DNA of 6,731 nt, from assembly GCA_021794335.1 (NCBI GenBank), contig JAJYQZ010000279.1, forward strand, positions 1 to 6,731, read 5' to 3'. Position 1 is the stretch's first letter. The number at the start of each line of letters is the position of its first letter. Origin of the DNA: a bacterium. GTDB taxonomy: Bacteria > SZUA-79 > Acidulodesulfobacterales > Acidulodesulfobacteraceae. The notes beneath the pieces were generated by a model that saw only the letters and a program-made list of their open reading frames with translations, searched no databases and was not told where the DNA came from. Position numbers and translations under genes: made by a program. Positions 6,115 through 6,731 of this stretch are shown here, in pieces.

Positions 6115-6163
6115 ATTAAGCTGCTAAAATCTATTTATTGATTTCTATTGCAAAATTAAGGTA

Positions 6164-6366
6164 TATAAATAAATTTATTTAAAAAAGTTAAACAGGTGTT
6201 TTATTTTTAAGTATTGCTTTAATTATACGCAAATTTAATGTTTAAGGTATTTTTTCGGGTTAAAACTAAAAAAGGTTTAAAAAAATTCTAGTTATTATAA
6301 TATTATTTTTTAAAAAAGTAAACAGATTTTATGGTTTCGGTAGCGGATAAAACTTCTTGCGGTTAG
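6164..6366. other. AT-rich spacer downstream of sppA
   Basis: No coding region is visible between element B and the sppA stop. The stretch holds a 14-base palindrome AAATAAATTTATTT (6168-6181) and an imperfect direct repeat, TTAAAAAAGTTAAACAG (6179-6195) and the same with one T missing (6310-6325). A weak TTTTAT/ATAAAA stem lies 20-45 bases after the sppA stop, followed by a T-run on the minus strand, but its stem is all A:T and I do not call it a terminator. Confidence 0.5.
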
Positions 6367-6731
6367 CTAATATATCGCCCTGTAATATATATCTTCTATC
6401 GCATTAAGGATGGAACTGCCTATTATTCTTTGAAAAAACGGTTTTTTTATGCTCATATAAACGGTTCTAGACGGAAGGACATTAACCTCTTTACAAAGGT
6501 CTTCAAGGGCTTTATCGAAGTCCGATATTTCATCGATTAATTTGTTTGCAAGGGATTTTTTGGATGAAAATAGCTCGCCTGTTGCAAGTTTTAAAATATC
6601 CTCAGGAGGAATTTTTCTCCCGCCCGATACTATTTCAATGAAGCGCGTATAAATATCCTCCTGAAGTTCGTCAATGCTCGCTCTTTCCTCGTCCGAATAT
6701 TTTCTTGTAAAAAGCCACATATCCTTGTGTT
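6367..6731 (-). CDS. sppA: Signal peptide peptidase SppA (S49), C-terminal part
   Basis: These 120 residues are the end of an S49-family signal peptide peptidase, a membrane-bound Ser-Lys protease that degrades cleaved signal peptides. The reading frame runs open through the window edge, and the residues before the first Met (His-Lys-Asp) complete the family-typical KD-x5-R-x-(S/T)-x-EER pattern. The Met at 6718-6720 is therefore internal and the true start lies beyond the window. The pattern SDEERASIDELQEDIYTRF, the GGRKIPPEDILKLATGELF segment, and SLANKLIDEI correspond to the conserved ER...LQ...Y..F, GR, and A...GLVDE-like blocks of SppA. The catalytic Ser and Lys lie upstream and cannot be checked here. 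It is separated from acn by 488 bases and probably belongs to a different transcript. Confidence 0.85.
   Translation of the reverse strand, partial: HKDMWLFTRKYSDEERASIDELQEDIYTRFIEIVSGGRKIPPEDILKLATGELFSSKKSLANKLIDEISDFDKALEDLCKEVNVLPSRTVYMSIKKPFFQRIIGSSILNAIEDIYYRAIY

Larger units (their letters stand above)
5941..6163. mobile_element. MITE-like element B with TA-ended inverted repeats
   Basis: The 23 bases at 5940-5962 and the 23 bases at 6142-6164 are inverted repeats matching at 20 positions, sharing the core GCAAAAT (as ATTTTGC on the left) and outer ends ATACC/GGTAT. If TA is the duplicated target, as in IS630/Tc1-mariner-type elements, the unit runs TA(5941-5942) to TA(6162-6163). 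Between the ends lie one inverted palindrome copy, a partial copy, and a tandem array of the same palindrome. No protein is encoded. The element occupies half of the 488-base gap between sppA and acn. The terminal repeats are directly visible; the TA target and mobility are inferred, since a TA palindrome alone cannot prove a duplication. Confidence 0.65.

Noticed and set aside
6318..6350. Terminator of sppA
   Set aside because: The only stem is a six-pair A:T helix with a 14-base loop; too weak despite a nearby T-run.

Overview
The window is a stretch of ordinary bacterial chromosome with every recognisable gene on the minus strand. Read in the direction of transcription (right to left), the order is: the 3' part of a signal peptide peptidase gene (sppA), a 488-base non-coding gap, aconitase (acn), NAD kinase (nadK), the DNA-repair ATPase gene recN, a short ArgA-type GNAT acetyltransferase, and a single-domain rhodanese. 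Coding DNA is AT-rich, with many AAA, TTT and ATA codons and frequent TTG starts. The ~640-residue aconitase and the ArgA-like GNAT with its C-terminal Cys cluster are types I associate with Desulfobacterota ('Deltaproteobacteria') and nearby phyla. The assignment to a low-GC member of that group is an inference from family recognition, not something the sequence proves.

The five genes from acn to the rhodanese are closely spaced: 66 bases from acn to the preferred nadK ATG, 30 from nadK to recN, an 8-base overlap between recN and the acetyltransferase, and 72 before the rhodanese. They could be one transcription unit led by a sigma70-like promoter in front of acn. A second good promoter-like sequence precedes the rhodanese. 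The proteins serve central metabolism (aconitase, NADP supply, N-acetylglutamate formation), repair (RecN) and sulfur handling or redox (rhodanese). They look like a housekeeping run rather than one dedicated pathway, although nadK next to recN is a widespread arrangement.

The most interesting material is non-coding. The gap between sppA and acn holds a ~223-base element (about 5941-6163) bounded by 23-base imperfect inverted repeats (20/23 matching) that end in TA. It is filled with copies of a GC-rich palindrome of the form ATTCCC-N8-GGGAAT, about 2.4 of them in a 45-base tandem array. The first ~249 bases of the window are the larger part of a second, diverged member: the same right end (21/23 identical), the same inner left end at base 1, and a different GC-rich core with a strong hairpin. 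A solitary, perfectly symmetric copy of the palindrome lies between acn and nadK. These look like a family of small non-autonomous (MITE-like) elements carrying REP-like palindromes. I saw no CRISPR array, tRNA, rRNA, transposase gene, defence system or secondary-metabolism gene.
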